A stretch of DNA of 64,000 bases from Embiotoca jacksoni. Lineage: Eukaryota > Chordata > Actinopteri > Embiotocidae. Below are positions 25,271-37,027 of the stretch, piece after piece. The stretch spans positions 688,001 to 752,000 of the forward strand of contig JAKOON010000088.1 of NCBI GenBank assembly GCA_022577435.1, written 5' to 3'. The notes below the pieces were generated by a model. That model was not told the DNA's origin, ran no database searches, and saw nothing but the letters and a program-made list of their open reading frames with translations. The position numbers and the translations under genes are program-made. Every line of letters starts with the position of its first letter. Positions within the stretch are counted from its first letter, which is position 1.

Positions 25271-26461
25271 TTTACGGCACAGCTTTGTTGCCGTATTAGC
25301 ATTTCACAGGATACCTTAGTTATGTCTTTGTAACTTTTGAGAATAAAGCAACCAAATTAAATCCAAGTGATGGGCAGAAATGATATTTAGTTTTGTTAAA
25401 ACATGCTGTTTATTAATATTTCAATGAAGACATAATGATCAATTTAATGGGGCTACCATTCAAAACCATAAGTGTACAAGGTAGGAACGTAACGTAAACC
25501 ATTGCTGCTGGGCATTGTTGTCGATTTAAAAATGTTTTGACTAACCTGGGAATTTGTAGAAAACCTCATAGTCTGAGTGTTTGTATTTCTTAGCCTTTTG
25601 TATTTTTTATTTTCACAGTCCAAGCCCTCAACAAATCACTTGGTAACATTACCACAGCTCACACACGTGATGGACAAAACTATGAAAATTAGGCCCAAAT
25701 TGTGATAAACTGGAGGTTGTCATTTAATTATCAATTCAGTTGTCACAACAACAACAGAAGTTTTGAATATAGTCATACTGTTACTTAATCTAGTCATTTC
25801 TGTCACAGATAACTTGTCAAGCAGATGCAGCTGGCCTGAAAGCTACAAAGTGATGCTGTGAAACTGCAAAGACCGTGTGATTCAGAGTTGGTTCACACTC
25901 AGGAAGTGTGTTTGTCTGATAGTTGTGACTATCTCAAACTTTTGAAAGACGAGTGAACAAAGAGGAAATCAGAAAAACCACAGTGTAAAGAAAACGTTTT
26001 TCTTTGTTATGTAACCGCCCTTCTTTGTCTTGTTGCATTTTTAGTTTCTGTCGCAAGGCATTGTTTCAGTTTGTCACTTTTTGTAAGACCAAGCCACCGA
26101 ATTGTTCTACACACCAGCACGTTATATATATATATTTTTTTGTATACATGACATAGATAATAAACAACTACCAAGATGTTTTCATTGATGTTACCGTGAT
26201 TTTGTCACTGTTACCTTTGCCATGGTAATTACCTCAGTATTATCTGGTTATTCTTCAGATTTTTTCTACCTTTTACTTTGTTATATCTTTGTATTGTGGC
26301 ACCATGCTGTATGACAAAGTATGCATTTTTGTTGAAACTGTATTTATATATGTAAATATATATGTAAAAATTTGAACGAAAATGGCACACAAATATGATC
26401 AATATAATTCAGTTATAACTGTTGTCGCTGGCAGATGTTCCCCCTGCTACCACCACTCCTG
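25271..26461. other. plek 3' flank and presumed 3' UTR
   Basis: AT-rich DNA downstream of the plek stop codon; the 3' UTR must lie in its upper part. No other gene is seen, and I could not fix a polyadenylation site. Confidence 0.5.
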
Positions 26462-26601
26462 TTATTTTCCGCTTTTTGACACTGCCTGTATTCCTTTGAT
26501 CCACTCCTTTCTCTCTTCGGCTGTTGCAGCTTGGAGGAAGTAGTGAGTCTCATCTGAGGTGATGATCTCAAAGAGGTTGCCATCAATGTCGTATTTTTTG
26601 G
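26462..26601 (-). CDS. plek: plek coding exon 9 (end of second PH, stop)
   Basis: Completes Ala306 and encodes 307-351, with NLFEIITSDETHYFLQAA and EEWIK-like KEWIKGIQ, ending SKSGK and TAA at 26462-26464. Acceptor GTTTCAG. Confidence 0.95.
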
Positions 26602-29600
26602 CTGAAACCGTGAACAGATAAGGAAAAACGAGTTAAAAGGGGATGACATGAAGAGAAATGACTGACAGTAAACACCAGTTATATTTCCTGATCACAGTTT
26701 GTCACTGAAGGGAGGGGGGGTGGGCAACAGTCTCACCCACCATCAGGCACATACTCCACAGCTGTGACCACAGCTCCACGGAGATGGACTGAGCCAAGAG
26801 CGTCGTCACCCTAAACACACGGAACAAAACAGGAACAAGAGAACATACAGTATGGGAGTAGAGGGAATGTTAATTAGGTAGTATTTATTCTGTTTCAGTC
26901 TTTTGATTTATTTTGAGCAGGTACAAGTCAGTATATTTACCTTTGCAGGATCATAATAATGCATGTAAGCAGGGTCGTCTCTCAGTATGAACTTTCTCAC
27001 CTTCCAGTTTTTTCTCCTGTGTCCCTGTGATGAAATAACTTTCATAACTTAATGACATCACTTGGCAAAAACAGTGGTGTCAAGCAACTGTGAAGTCGAC
27101 TTCCTTTCAGTGAAATTAACAACACTGCTATGTTATTTTTATCAACATGGGAGTTATGTTCTGTGGTCAGACAACGTTGAGCAATGGCTTCTTAAGTTCT
27201 GAACTCTTTCTGCTTCACCTGTTTCAGTAAACAGCCCTGTTTTATGATGTTTCCTCTGAGTTCTTCCTTCACAAGGACATCTTCATCACTGGAGTAGCCT
27301 TCACAGAAGAACCCACTGTCTGCCTGTAAGCACAGTCATTTACAAAAATGTTATACATATAAACAATTTTAAATATATTTTGACACATGCATATTTCCAT
27401 TTACAATAAATTAACATTTTCATCAAATAGTAACTTTCAGACTCAGCTGAACTTACAAAGTAGTAAAGAGCTTTTATGTCATCTAAGAAGGCTGTTTGCC
27501 CTCCACTCTCTGCTCCATCTTTTGACATGTCACCAGCAGGCTGAAGAAAACCTTCATTCAGGAGCCCTGTTGCTAACATCAAGGCCTCAGGTGTATTTCT
27601 CGCTTTCTCCTTCAAAATCAGCCACTCTACCACTGTTGCACCTGTCCGAAAAGAAGGAAGTAGAGAAAACTAGTGAAAACATAGAAAGGTACAAAAAGAA
27701 AAAAAAAAATCTTTTTCCACACCTGAAACATCAATAAAACCAAGACAGACGAACCAGTGAAGCAGTGGTTGAAGACTCGATTCTCCTGCTCCAGTTTTAA
27801 CTCTTTCACTCCATCATCCTGGTCTTTCATCAGTGCGTAGATCTCACTGACAAAACACAATGTAAGCAGATTGTCTTTAAGCACACACACTTGGTAGTGA
27901 ACTAAACTCCTAAATAGTTATTGTCTGAAGGCTGTAAAGCTTCAGATTTATTGAGTGCTGACCCCATGTGCATGGAGTCCTAGTGTATGACTGAACAGTG
28001 GAAAACAAAGATTGGAACTTTTTATCCTTTTTGTTAGCATTCAAAATAGCCAAAGAGCTAAAGTAAAAAACAAAAAAGGATTCCAATTGTTTGCTTATCT
28101 GCCTCGTCTGAAAAAGTCTAGCCTGGCTCCTGCTGCTCACAGTTTCAGTTTTCTTTGCTGTGATTAAAGTCTGGAAACCCGCTTCACAATAACATCTGAT
28201 GAGCCACTCTGAAGGCCGGACCAAACAGCAACCAATGGGGTTGTCTAAATGTGACAAAGTTAAAGTCAAGTGTAATTTCTAAATATTGTATCAGCGGTGA
28301 TAGAGTTTTAGTGCATATTGGTGTTCAGTGATGATCAGTCAACAGTTGACTGTTGAAAGGCTTTAACTCCAGGGGCCAGGGCTAACCTAAGAGTCGATAT
28401 CTAACTGTCTATCTGTCTATCTGTCTATCTGTCTGTCTTTTTGAACTAATGTTCAAAAACAAGATTTTACAGAACATACTTTAGGTTGATTGTGTTGGGC
28501 AGGCGAATGGAGCGTCTCGTTGACCTCCTGGCAAACTTTTTCCCCCCCTGCAGGCAGGTAATGGCTCTCTTGATGTCCTTGACCCAACACTCTCTCTCCT
28601 CCACATGTGAGGCTTGGAAGAAGTGATCCTGCTTCTTCTCTGTGGTAATCTTGAAAACCAGCTAAATCATGCATATTTGGTCAGTCAGTTAGATAAAATT
28701 GACTTCAGTAGCTGTCTTAAAAATAATCAAATCTTTAAATGCAGCATATTAATCATTAAACAAGAATTGTAGTTCAAAACACACTATGAAAATTGTCATG
28801 ACCACAGGTCTACTCCTTCAGCAGGCGCTCTGATAGTTGACGGGTATACTTGACATTTTCTTACCGTCCTCTTGCCAAAGTCCTGACAGGGGCTGATGAG
28901 TGAGGCTCCCTTTAGTGGGATCATTCCCTTCGGTGAACGGTCTGTTTTCTTTTTATAGAATTCCAACCCATCTTCTGACAACACCACCCACACTGCCCTC
29001 CAGGAGTTTAGCACTGTACCCTGAGGATCAATAAGACAGGTGTCAACAGGCAGCCATGAGCAAAACCGCAAAATAACTGGTTGGAGATGTACATTAACTG
29101 AACATTTTGATTCATATCTATCATAACATTTATTTGTCTGTTAGTTTACTAATCTTGTTATCTTTCACCTAACCACAGCTTGTAGCACCATCTACCACAC
29201 TTACTTTCAACAGTTGGTTGGATTAAAGGTTAGCGGTCATTCAAACACACAAGACAATATTAAGTTAACTTTTTGTGTACATACTGTAAGAAATTGTTTT
29301 TTTTTTTGTTCAAATGAAATACTCTATACATATTTGTTTAGTTCCTGATTTTGGTGACATAATGTGAAAGATTAACAAACAGACTGCATGAAAATGCAGA
29401 AATTAGACTAGAGTTCTGGTAATACTTGTGAGGCGGAAAAATTATTGTGGTAAACCTTTTTCCTGGAATAATTTGGCTTCACGTTTATAATTTCACTTGG
29501 TTTGGTTTTGAAAAAAATGCTATGCTCTGTTGAGCTTGCAGTGCCTCTGCTCCCTTCGCTCCTTTAGGAAACAGAAGTTGGAGCTTAACCACTTTTTTCA

Positions 29601-32254
29601 GAAAGGCATGCTCTTTGGAAAGCACATAATGTCTTCCCAAAATATATCTGCTGTGAAACCCATACCTACAAACATTCAGAAAGCTGTGTGCAGAATTGTG
29701 CAGTGCTCAAGAAATTGAGCCATGCAGTGGATTAATTGAATTTAAAAAAAATGTCTGAAATATTGTGTTAGAATATCAATCTTTGTCTTCTGAACAGCTG
29801 CAGTCATCATTCATGTCATTTAGACCCTGCACTGTACAATCATGTGGACATATTTTTACATTGCATGGAAATTGTTGACTTTTTCAACATATTTGAACAA
29901 ACAAACATGTCTGTCTGACACAGACAAAAGTGATATACTTCAAACCAATGACACAACAATGAAATGAGACATATGGGTTTTCTCAGGCTTCTTCTTGCAG
30001 ATCGAAGACATGCTTGTTAGGTTAATTGGTGATTCTAAATTAGCAGGTGGCATTTTAAGCGTGAAGAGTTATCTGTCTCCTTGTGTTAGCCCTGTGGTAT
30101 ACCCTGCCTTCGGCTAAAGTCAACTGGAGTGAGCTCCAGCTCCCCTGTGACCCTGTTCAGGATGGAGCAGGTATAAATAATAGATGGATGCATTGACCCT
30201 TAATGTTCTGTGGACAGATGAATCAAACAGTGTTGCTTGGCCACAGTAACAGTTGTCATGTTCCGCTAAGACCAAAGACAACTTCTCTGGAGAACAAACA
30301 TGCTCTGAAAATTATTCTTGCTTCGGGCTGCTCTGCTGCTTCAGGGACTGGACAGCTTTTAACGGCTGATTCATCTATGAATTCTGCCTCACATCAAAGA
30401 GCGATTGACGATGATGTAAAGGCCATTTGTCCGAAAGCTGAAGTTGAGCCAACAAACCTGATTTCTCCTCCAACAGTCATCATTTTTCTTATTGTTAACA
30501 AAATCACATTAAAAGTATTTTTTAGGAATCCTTGTTGTCCTATATGTGTTCACAGAATTGGCCAATAGAAAGCTGTTTTTGATTACCCTTTTGAATATAA
30601 AATGTCATAATTTCATTATTTTATCGATATTTGTTTAAAATGTTTGGCATAATTAGTGTATGAATGCCTGAGTATGACCACAGTGTGAGTTCACAGTAAC
30701 TTAGAGCTTGGACAACCAAAATGTCCTCAGTTCATCCTTGAATCCAAAGCTGTGAATGGATCATATCAACTTTTTTTGCTTCTGTATGCTGCTGTAGCGA
30801 AAAAAATTTCCCCTCGGGGATTAATAAAGTAACTACCTAACCTAACCTAATTGACTATATAGTGAACAAGTGGACAATCCTAACACAGTGAATATTTGTG
30901 CCACATGAGAAGAAACTCCCTCAAGGCGTTACAGACATCTAGTGCTCTAAATAATGACACAGATGTGAGGTTACCTTGACCTTTGATCCCTCCAAAATGT
31001 AATCAATTTATCCTTGGGACCAAGTGAACATATGTACATACGGACAGACGGACAACCCAAAAAATAAAAATCGTCATAGCCACATAGTTTCATTTTGAAT
31101 ACATGTGCAGGCAGGATGGTGCTGTGTGACTGATGTCGTCTTAGCCCTTTTTAGGCAAGACCATTACGCACAGCTGTGGCTATTTATAGCAAACCATACT
31201 GTCATGAGATTGTTCATAAAATAAAATACTTTAGCCATACTGTATCAATCATCATGACACAAAAAAAAATCAATACTAATTTACTTACTGCCATACACAG
31301 AGTTTAAGTGCTTCACAATTAAAATGAAATAAAAGAAGAACAAGTATGCACAGTGTAATGAGCTTATATGCACAACCAATTTAAACCCAATAAAAAAGCA
31401 CACAAACAGTTTATAATTGTGCTGATATGTCAGGTAAAGTGAAAGCCAAAAGTCAGACTTTGCTCAATCTGAAAAAAAAAAAAAGGTGTGTGTGTGTGGG
31501 TGGGTGTATGGCTTATGTGTGAAACGATCACATTTCACACTTTTGAAATAAATTCCAATTTACATGATGATACTGGTTTGTCAATTTTGTGCTTGGAGTT
31601 TGTTTTCCTACGTGTTTTTTGCTGGATTTTATATTATATTCATGGCATATTTCAAATGAACTGTTTGTCTCAGGTCATACATTTTTTAGGTTTTACTCTT
31701 GAAGTGAAAATCTCTTTGTAGAACAAACCTACAACATCCAACACACTTCATGTATTCGTGTCTGTATAAAAGTAGAAACTTGAGTTTCTGTTGCAACTGT
31801 AAAACTGAAGTGAGTAGTTATGTAATATGTGGCATCTTTGGAGTGAAACACACATCTGTTCCTTTCAGTGCTGGTTTAATGTGGGACAATATTACTTTCT
31901 GCTATCCTATTTGTACTGTTCATTGTTTTGTCATGACATTGTTTTTTACATGTTAGTCTATTTATTTTATGTATCTTTTATGATACATTTTGCAAATTAT
32001 TCGGATTCGCATTGTTGTTAGGTTGTGGTAGTTTTTTTTTTACCCTATATGTCTTAAGTCAGAATGTCTCAAATTTTTGTCACAGTACCAATAACGTTTC
32101 CAGTTATGATATTAGTTTGGTTCTTCTAATAAGTTGTATACATTTGGAGAAGATTAATCTCTACAAATGCAATTCCAGGAAGTGGGTAGTATTTTCATGT
32201 AGTCATTCTTACCTTTTTCACCAGGTATCCCTCTCTGATCTCTTGTGGCTCCAT
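26462..32254 (-). CDS. plek: pleckstrin, nine coding exons
   Basis: Pleckstrin is the major protein kinase C substrate of platelets and leukocytes. It binds phosphoinositides at membranes and drives actin and membrane changes. Joined exons give 1,056 bases, 351 residues (human 350), with order PH (about 4-101), DEP (about 136-221), PH (about 244-347). The N-terminal PH keeps WVVLSEDGLEFYKKK, SPKGMIPLKG and the C-terminal helix Trp92. The linker KFARRSTRRSIRL places Ser113, Thr114 and Ser117 exactly where the human phosphorylation triad is. The DEP part holds NHCFTG and LLNEGFLQPAGDMSK. The second PH holds GHRRKNWKVRKFILR and ends in a helix with Trp339. All junctions are GT-AG and in frame, so the gene looks intact. 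It lies tail to tail with prokr1, 14 kb away. Confidence 0.97.
26741..26810 (-). CDS. plek: plek coding exon 8 (second PH)
   Basis: Twenty-three codons plus one base, from GDDALGSVHLRGAVVTAVEY to the split Ala306. Acceptor GTTTAG, donor GTGGGT. Confidence 0.93.
26941..27024 (-). CDS. plek: plek coding exon 7 (second PH)
   Basis: Twenty-eight codons, from GHRRKNWKVRKFILR to HYYDPAK, matching the human exon closely. Acceptor ATCACAG, donor GTAAAT. Confidence 0.95.
27219..27323 (-). CDS. plek: plek coding exon 6 (linker and start of second PH)
   Basis: Thirty-five codons, from ADSGFFCEGYSSDEDVL to IIKQGCLLKQ. Acceptor CTTACAG, donor GTGAAG, phase 0 at both ends. Confidence 0.95.
27457..27641 (-). 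CDS. plek: plek coding exon 5 (DEP domain)
   Basis: Residues 158-219, from ATVVEWLILKEKA through LLNEGFLQPAGDMSKDG to KALYYF. Acceptor CGGACAG, donor GTAAGT. Confidence 0.95.
27755..27846 (-). CDS. plek: plek coding exon 4 (start of DEP domain)
   Basis: Completes Asn127 and encodes 128-157 plus one base of Gly158: EIYALMKDQDDGVKELKLEQ to NHCFT. The reading frame forces the donor G|GTTCGT, which is unusual at positions +3 to +5. The in-frame extension past it would give unrelated protein. Confidence 0.9.
28396..28442. repeat. (CTAT/CTGT)n microsatellite in plek intron 3
   Basis: About eleven tetranucleotide units alternating TCTA and TCTG, then a short T-run. Confidence 0.9.
28480..28661 (-). 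CDS. plek: plek coding exon 3 (end of first PH, phosphorylation linker)
   Basis: Residues 67-126 and two bases of Asn127. It includes LVFKITTEKKQDHFFQA and the basic segment with Ser113, Thr114 and Ser117. Acceptor TGATTTAG, donor GTATGT. Confidence 0.95.
28865..29020 (-). CDS. plek: plek coding exon 2 (first PH domain, N-terminal half)
   Basis: Residues 15-66, from GTVLNSWRAVWVVL to CQDFGKRT. Acceptor CCTCAG, donor GTAAGA, both phases 0. Confidence 0.95.
29985..30192 (-). repeat. dispersed teleost repeat, minus-orientation copy
   Basis: Reverse complement of the family also seen at 37028-37375: on the minus strand it reads CATCCATCTATTATTTATAC, CTGAACAGGGTCAC, GAAGGCAGGGTATAC and AATCACCAATTAACCT. 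Non-coding. It lies in plek intron 1. Confidence 0.65.
30195..30520 (+). pseudogene. Tc1-like transposase fragment
   Basis: The text around 30211-30219 reads Trp-Thr-Asp, followed by Glu-Ser-Asn, the first catalytic Asp block (WTDES) of Tc1 transposases. After a frameshift the match continues as LLGHSNSCHV, LRPKTTS, SAASGTGQLLTADSSMNS and QRAIDDDVKAICPKAEVEP. The N- and C-terminal parts and terminal repeats are not seen. It is dead and belongs to a different Tc1 lineage from the 18745-20145 element. Confidence 0.7.
30785..30850 (+). repeat. LINE 3' tail
   Basis: TGCTGCTGTAGCG, an A-run, TTTCCCCTCGGGGATTAAT and AAAGT, then CTAAC units. This is the ending typical of 5'-truncated fish LINEs. 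A copy in the opposite orientation lies at 39826-39890. Confidence 0.6.
32213..32254 (-). CDS. plek: plek coding exon 1
   Basis: Fourteen codons, MEPQEIREGYLVKK, against MEPKRIREGYLVKK in human. The donor is AAG followed by GTAAGA, phase 0. It is too short to appear as an obvious open frame but fixes the start codon. Confidence 0.95.
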
Positions 32255-32369
32255 TACTCTGCTTTCTGTTGCTGTTGGCTGCAACGTATCACTTTTTTAT
32301 GACTGTCAAAAAGAATTATCATCCACTTCACCCACGTCCTCTCTCCTTCTGTCATTACCAGAAACACGC

Positions 32370-32440
32370 AGAGGCAAACAGGAAGTTGAGCTGTTGGGCG
32401 TGACTGATGAGTGGTCAGCCAACTTCCTCTTTTCTGAGAT
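32370..32440 (-). promoter_or_regulatory. plek: candidate plek promoter with ETS/PU.1-like sites
   Basis: Within 120-185 bases upstream of the plek ATG the minus strand carries AGAAAAGAGGAAGTT (32421-32435), close to the PU.1 consensus of an A-rich head and GAGGAAGT. The plus strand carries ACAGGAAGTTG (32378-32388), an ETS core. PU.1 control would fit the blood-cell expression of pleckstrin. The function is inferred only from motif and position. Confidence 0.45.
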
Positions 32441-35147
32441 ATTATTAGTTACAGCTACTGCTTGGTAAATGTCTCTACACTTTACAGTCTTAAATTTAAA
32501 AAGGTAACTCAGCTGTTCTAATGAACTTTAACAACACATTTTACTGCGGTTCTGGTAAAACTTGTCCATTTAAGTTTGTTTGGTAGTTTAAACTGAGGAG
32601 GCTGAGCTGGAAAAGAAAGACAGGGAAAGACAGGAGCAGTCGACTTAAGTGACGTAAGTGTGCTCCAGTTTTAGCCACTTACAAATCTAAATGAAATTCC
32701 TTTTTCTTTTGGACTTTTGTTTTCTTTATCACATTTAGGGATCTTTTTTTTTTTAAATTATTATTATTTTCTTTTGGGTGATGATTTTATCCTTTTTGAC
32801 TGTTCTGTAAGATGTCTAACCTTAAATGTCCATAATTAGTATTGACGTTTCACATTTTCAAAAGCCTCTTGACCCATTGTGTACATCAGACTCTATAGCT
32901 AGGCAGAGTATGACTGACCACTTCTACATTTAACTATGAGTGGGTCCATGACAACAGCTGACCTCAGTCAGACATCAGTGGATATATTTCTGGACATTAA
33001 AGGTTCCTCTTTTTGTAATTGCGTGTATTGTGGTTGTAGTGAAAAGAAAAGGCCGAATAACAACAGAAGGATAGGAGCTTTAAAAAAAAAAAAAATGCAG
33101 TACAGTCTCATTAATTTATCAAATGTTATTAAAATATATGTAAAAAGCTGCATCAGGAAGCAGTTGTCAGAAATAGAGCCATAATAAACATTGGTACAAA
33201 TTACATGTACTACATAATACAATATATATTATCTATTTTTCAGTCATAAAGAAGTCGGGCACTGCTCTAACTCTTCTGTCACTTAAAGTTAGCAGTAAAA
33301 TAATTCACTCACTCCTTATCAGTGGCATGTAGTGCCACAAACTGTAGTCAGTTTGTAGCATAAAAGGAAGTCTTCATATCTGTGATGTCAGCTCTAATCA
33401 TTATGGTGACCCAGCTGTATGCGTCGGTGGAATCTCTCAAGAGCCGACAGAGAAACAGGATGAAACACTAGGCGCTGGATGAAGGAATGAAAGGATGCAG
33501 ATTTGAGTTTTTTGGAAGATTCGGACAAAGTCAATCAAGATTGTCTTTCTACTTTTTATTTTATTTCTCTATTTATTGGATACAACAATAATTTTCTCCT
33601 TATTTGCCTGTATAAGCAACTTCTGTGTGGAAACAATAACAATCAACATCTGTATGCAATAATTCTACACAGTATCTGAGCTGCATAATCTGCTTTTATT
33701 GTAAAGACTGATGTTTATTCTCTGTTTGTGTCATAACTCTTGATTCAGCACAGTGTTTTTTTCTGAAAGACACAGTTTGTGGTAATGTTGTTTTGAGATG
33801 ATGTGGTGTCAAAACTCAACTATAAATCAACCCCTCTCCTATTTGTAATGGAATCAACAGGAACGAAACTATTAATAACATCAGTAGCTGCTCAACGGTT
33901 TATTTTTGTGATGTTTTTAATGCACCTCTAGAGGGCATAGTAACTACATTTAAAAGAAAATAAGCTGAATGACATCCGGGAGGCACTTTCTGCTGCACTT
34001 ACCAGTGACACTAAAAAGAGGGGGAGAAAGGCAATAAACTGCTATAATTGTGAATAATGGGCAACAACATCAAAGTGATGCTAAAGGGGCATGAATACAC
34101 TATGTGTTATTACAGAAATCAAATTACGGTGCGCATCTATTGATGAAACTACTTTGCGGAGGTTTCAAAATCATTAATTTCACTGAGTAGGTAGAGTATG
34201 TATAATATAAGCAACTTGAGCTCAAAAGAAGTTGATAGAGCTGTATCCCACCAATACAACAAGGGTTTGAATAACAGCCTCATTTTAATCAACCAGCATT
34301 TTTATGACGAGACCATTTGAAAAATCACCTTCTGATGATGATCTCATTCCGAATAAACACGGTATCATGGGAACGTTCTCTATGACTGTGGCATTTATCA
34401 AAAGGAACAGTGGCCATACACTTGTCTGTCTACCTTGAGTCATGCTTTCCATTTGCCCATGCTATGAATACCCACGAGGGGGGAAGGTGTTTATGAGTTT
34501 ATTGATGAATCTTGGGGCAGTGCGTTGCATTACCTGTCAACATGAGAGTCATCTCTCTGTGCTCGTGATTGAGAAAGAGCTCAAGGTGTGGAATGTTAAT
34601 TCCGCTGAGAAAACAAAGAGACAAAAGGAAGGAAGACACTACCAGACATTTGAAATCTCTTCCTCTAATCAAAACCAGCTGTCAAAGGCTTCAGAAAAAA
34701 AGAAAAGAAAAACATTTAACCTTGGTTGTCTTTGTGTAAGAAAGATAAAGTGCAACAACAAAAGGCCAAAGACAAAGACAGAAACATGCACATACAGCGT
34801 GGTGCAAAAACATTGTGTATCATGATGACGTACATCCTGGGAGTAGAGAGAAGAAACAGATAAGGCCTGAAGGGAAGGTACTGTAAGCATGATGAAACTG
34901 AAGACATCATCCCACCTTCAATCCCCCTAATAAAAAAACATTCCCTGTGTATCAATCACACCTAACACCCATTGTCAAACATCTGCAATGCCAGGATTTC
35001 TTATGTACATACTGTAATGTACCATGACCATTATGAGAATAACATTTTCTACATTAACCACAAAAAATATTCTAATGTCTACCATGTGGGGGAAACTAAC
35101 CTGCAGCTTTTATTGCATGAAACTCCCACATTACACCTATTGTTGTT

Positions 35148-35184
<37 letters not shown>

Positions 35185-36780
35185 AAAAAGTGACACTTTC
35201 ACACTTTTAACTTGAGATCACAGTCTGGATTCATTTTGTATTTGCAAAAAATAGCAACACGTTACTTACCTTTGAATCCAAAAATGTTTTTCACAATGTT
35301 TCTATCACTCTTTTTTCTTCTTATTTTTGGTTTCAGAATATTTATTTTAAAAAAGCTGGAACGCCTCTATGTTGGCGTGACTGTACATATTGTAAATGCA
35401 ACAACAGCCTTATTCATGAATAACTCAGTCATGCCTGAAAAAAATTAATTCAGTGTAAAAATCAGCTACAATAAGGTCCACTTTTTTTAGTTTGTCGGAT
35501 AAATAAATGGAAAAGGTTCAAATTGTGTTGCCCAGTGTTGGTATGACTTTTTTTTATTGAGGTGCTTGTCTGTTTTTGATTATGAATGAGTGATTTCACA
35601 GTGTGGGAAAGCTGAAGTGACCAAGAAAATAAAGGAACAGGAAAAGCACATGGCCACCCACAAAGGATTGAAGATGAAACGTGAGGGAAGATATTTTCCC
35701 TGTTTGATTTACGTCTAAGTTTCATTTAAATTATGTCTGTGAATCCCTGGCACTGCAGGGTCATTTGGAAAATAACCGGCTCAGACCAGCCTTGAATCTG
35801 CAACTCCCTCGGGATTGTCAGACGGGATGAATCAGACTCAAAATCAGCCCAATTATCCATTTGTGTGGGGCCAACTTTAGATACATTTTTTTATGCATGA
35901 CAATGCCATAATATTTTCTTGTAATATTTTCATACTGTGTTACTGCCACATTTACTCCATCCACGACCACTAATACAGAAACCGCAGTATCAGATTAGAT
36001 CTATGTTGTTCTGCTTCCATTTTTCATGCTCTCTTTCCTCATATTGAACACAGCAATAAATATTGCATGTGTTGTTTTTTCTGCCGCCCCATCCCGTGCC
36101 ATATCTCTTGTTTCGCAGCCCAGGGATTGAGACATCTTCATCCCAGTCCTCTGTACCTCACAAGCAGCATCAATAATTCTGCTAAAGAGTGCACTGAGCT
36201 GAAAAATGGGAGGGGTGGTGGTAGAGGTGAAGGGAGACAGTCGATGGCTTTTCCATGGAACACTCAATCTCTCTTCCTCCCTCTACTCCCGCTGTGCTTC
36301 CACACTTCCAAACATGACCTTCTACAATGTTGTTTATTATTTTGTGCTGTGTGGGCAACAGGGACACACATAGGCACACAGCAGCCATGTAATAACCAGA
36401 ACGCAGGCCCTTTGAGAAGCTGAAGTAGGTTCTTAAGAGAGCTTTTATTTGTCTATTTTATACTGTAAAGAGCCATAAGCAGTGTTAATCAGTAAAAAGA
36501 GTCAGGAAGTTAACCATAAGCAAAAGATAGCAGAAGCAGAAATTGAATCAGTGCTCAAAAAGCATGTAGTATGCAGTATTGCAAAGCCTTATGAGCCAGG
36601 TAATATTGAAAGCACTTGGAAACCCTTGATAGCAGATACATACACATATGGAAAGAACAGCTTCCACAGATTACTGTATGCTTATTCACATGTGGAGCAA
36701 TTTACTCAAGGCATGGCAATTGTTACAGTTCTCATCCATTCATTCATGTCAGCCTTTTCTCAATTTAACAAACTCTGCTG
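32441..36780. other. intergenic, nothing firmly recognised
   Basis: AT-rich DNA upstream of plek with chance open frames, A-runs at 33079-33093 and 35151-35181, and no family features. I looked for paired coding exons on both strands and found none. Confidence 0.5.
35151..35181. repeat. A-run of about 31 bases
   Basis: An uninterrupted adenine tract. It could mark the end of a retrotransposed sequence, but I could not recognise one to its left. Confidence 0.9.
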
Positions 36781-36789
36781 CCCTTTTTT

Positions 36790-37025
36790 TCATGTTGTTC
36801 TGTCCATCTGACCTTTCTAATCTCCTCAACTGTTTCTACTCTTATCACTAACTCCATATAATATTGAGGCAGACTTCTGGCCTGCCTTTGGACTCTGATC
36901 TCTGCTTGCCCGTCTGATTTGTTTGTTTTTTTTGCTTGCCTCCCTGGTATGAACTTTTGGGGATTGTATCACTGGTAGAATTTTACTTTACCTGTTTGTC
37001 TTTGAGTTGTATTTTTGGGTCTGTC
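36790..37025 (+). repeat. possible LTR-like repeat fragment
   Basis: Pyrimidine-rich phrases such as TGGCCTGCCTTTGGACTCTG and TTGCTTGCCTCCCTGG suggest the same broad class as the block at 24690. The support is weak. Confidence 0.25.
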
Positions 37026-37027
37026 AG

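Larger units (their letters stand above)
29021..32212 (-). other. plek: plek intron 1 (3.2 kb)
   Basis: Lies between coding exons 1 and 2. It holds a dispersed repeat, a Tc1 transposase fragment and a LINE tail, listed separately. The remainder is AT-rich without a recognisable gene. Confidence 0.9.

Noticed and set aside
34442..34825. 127-codon open frame
   Set aside because: Low-complexity Lys-rich sequence without motifs, splice context or start context.
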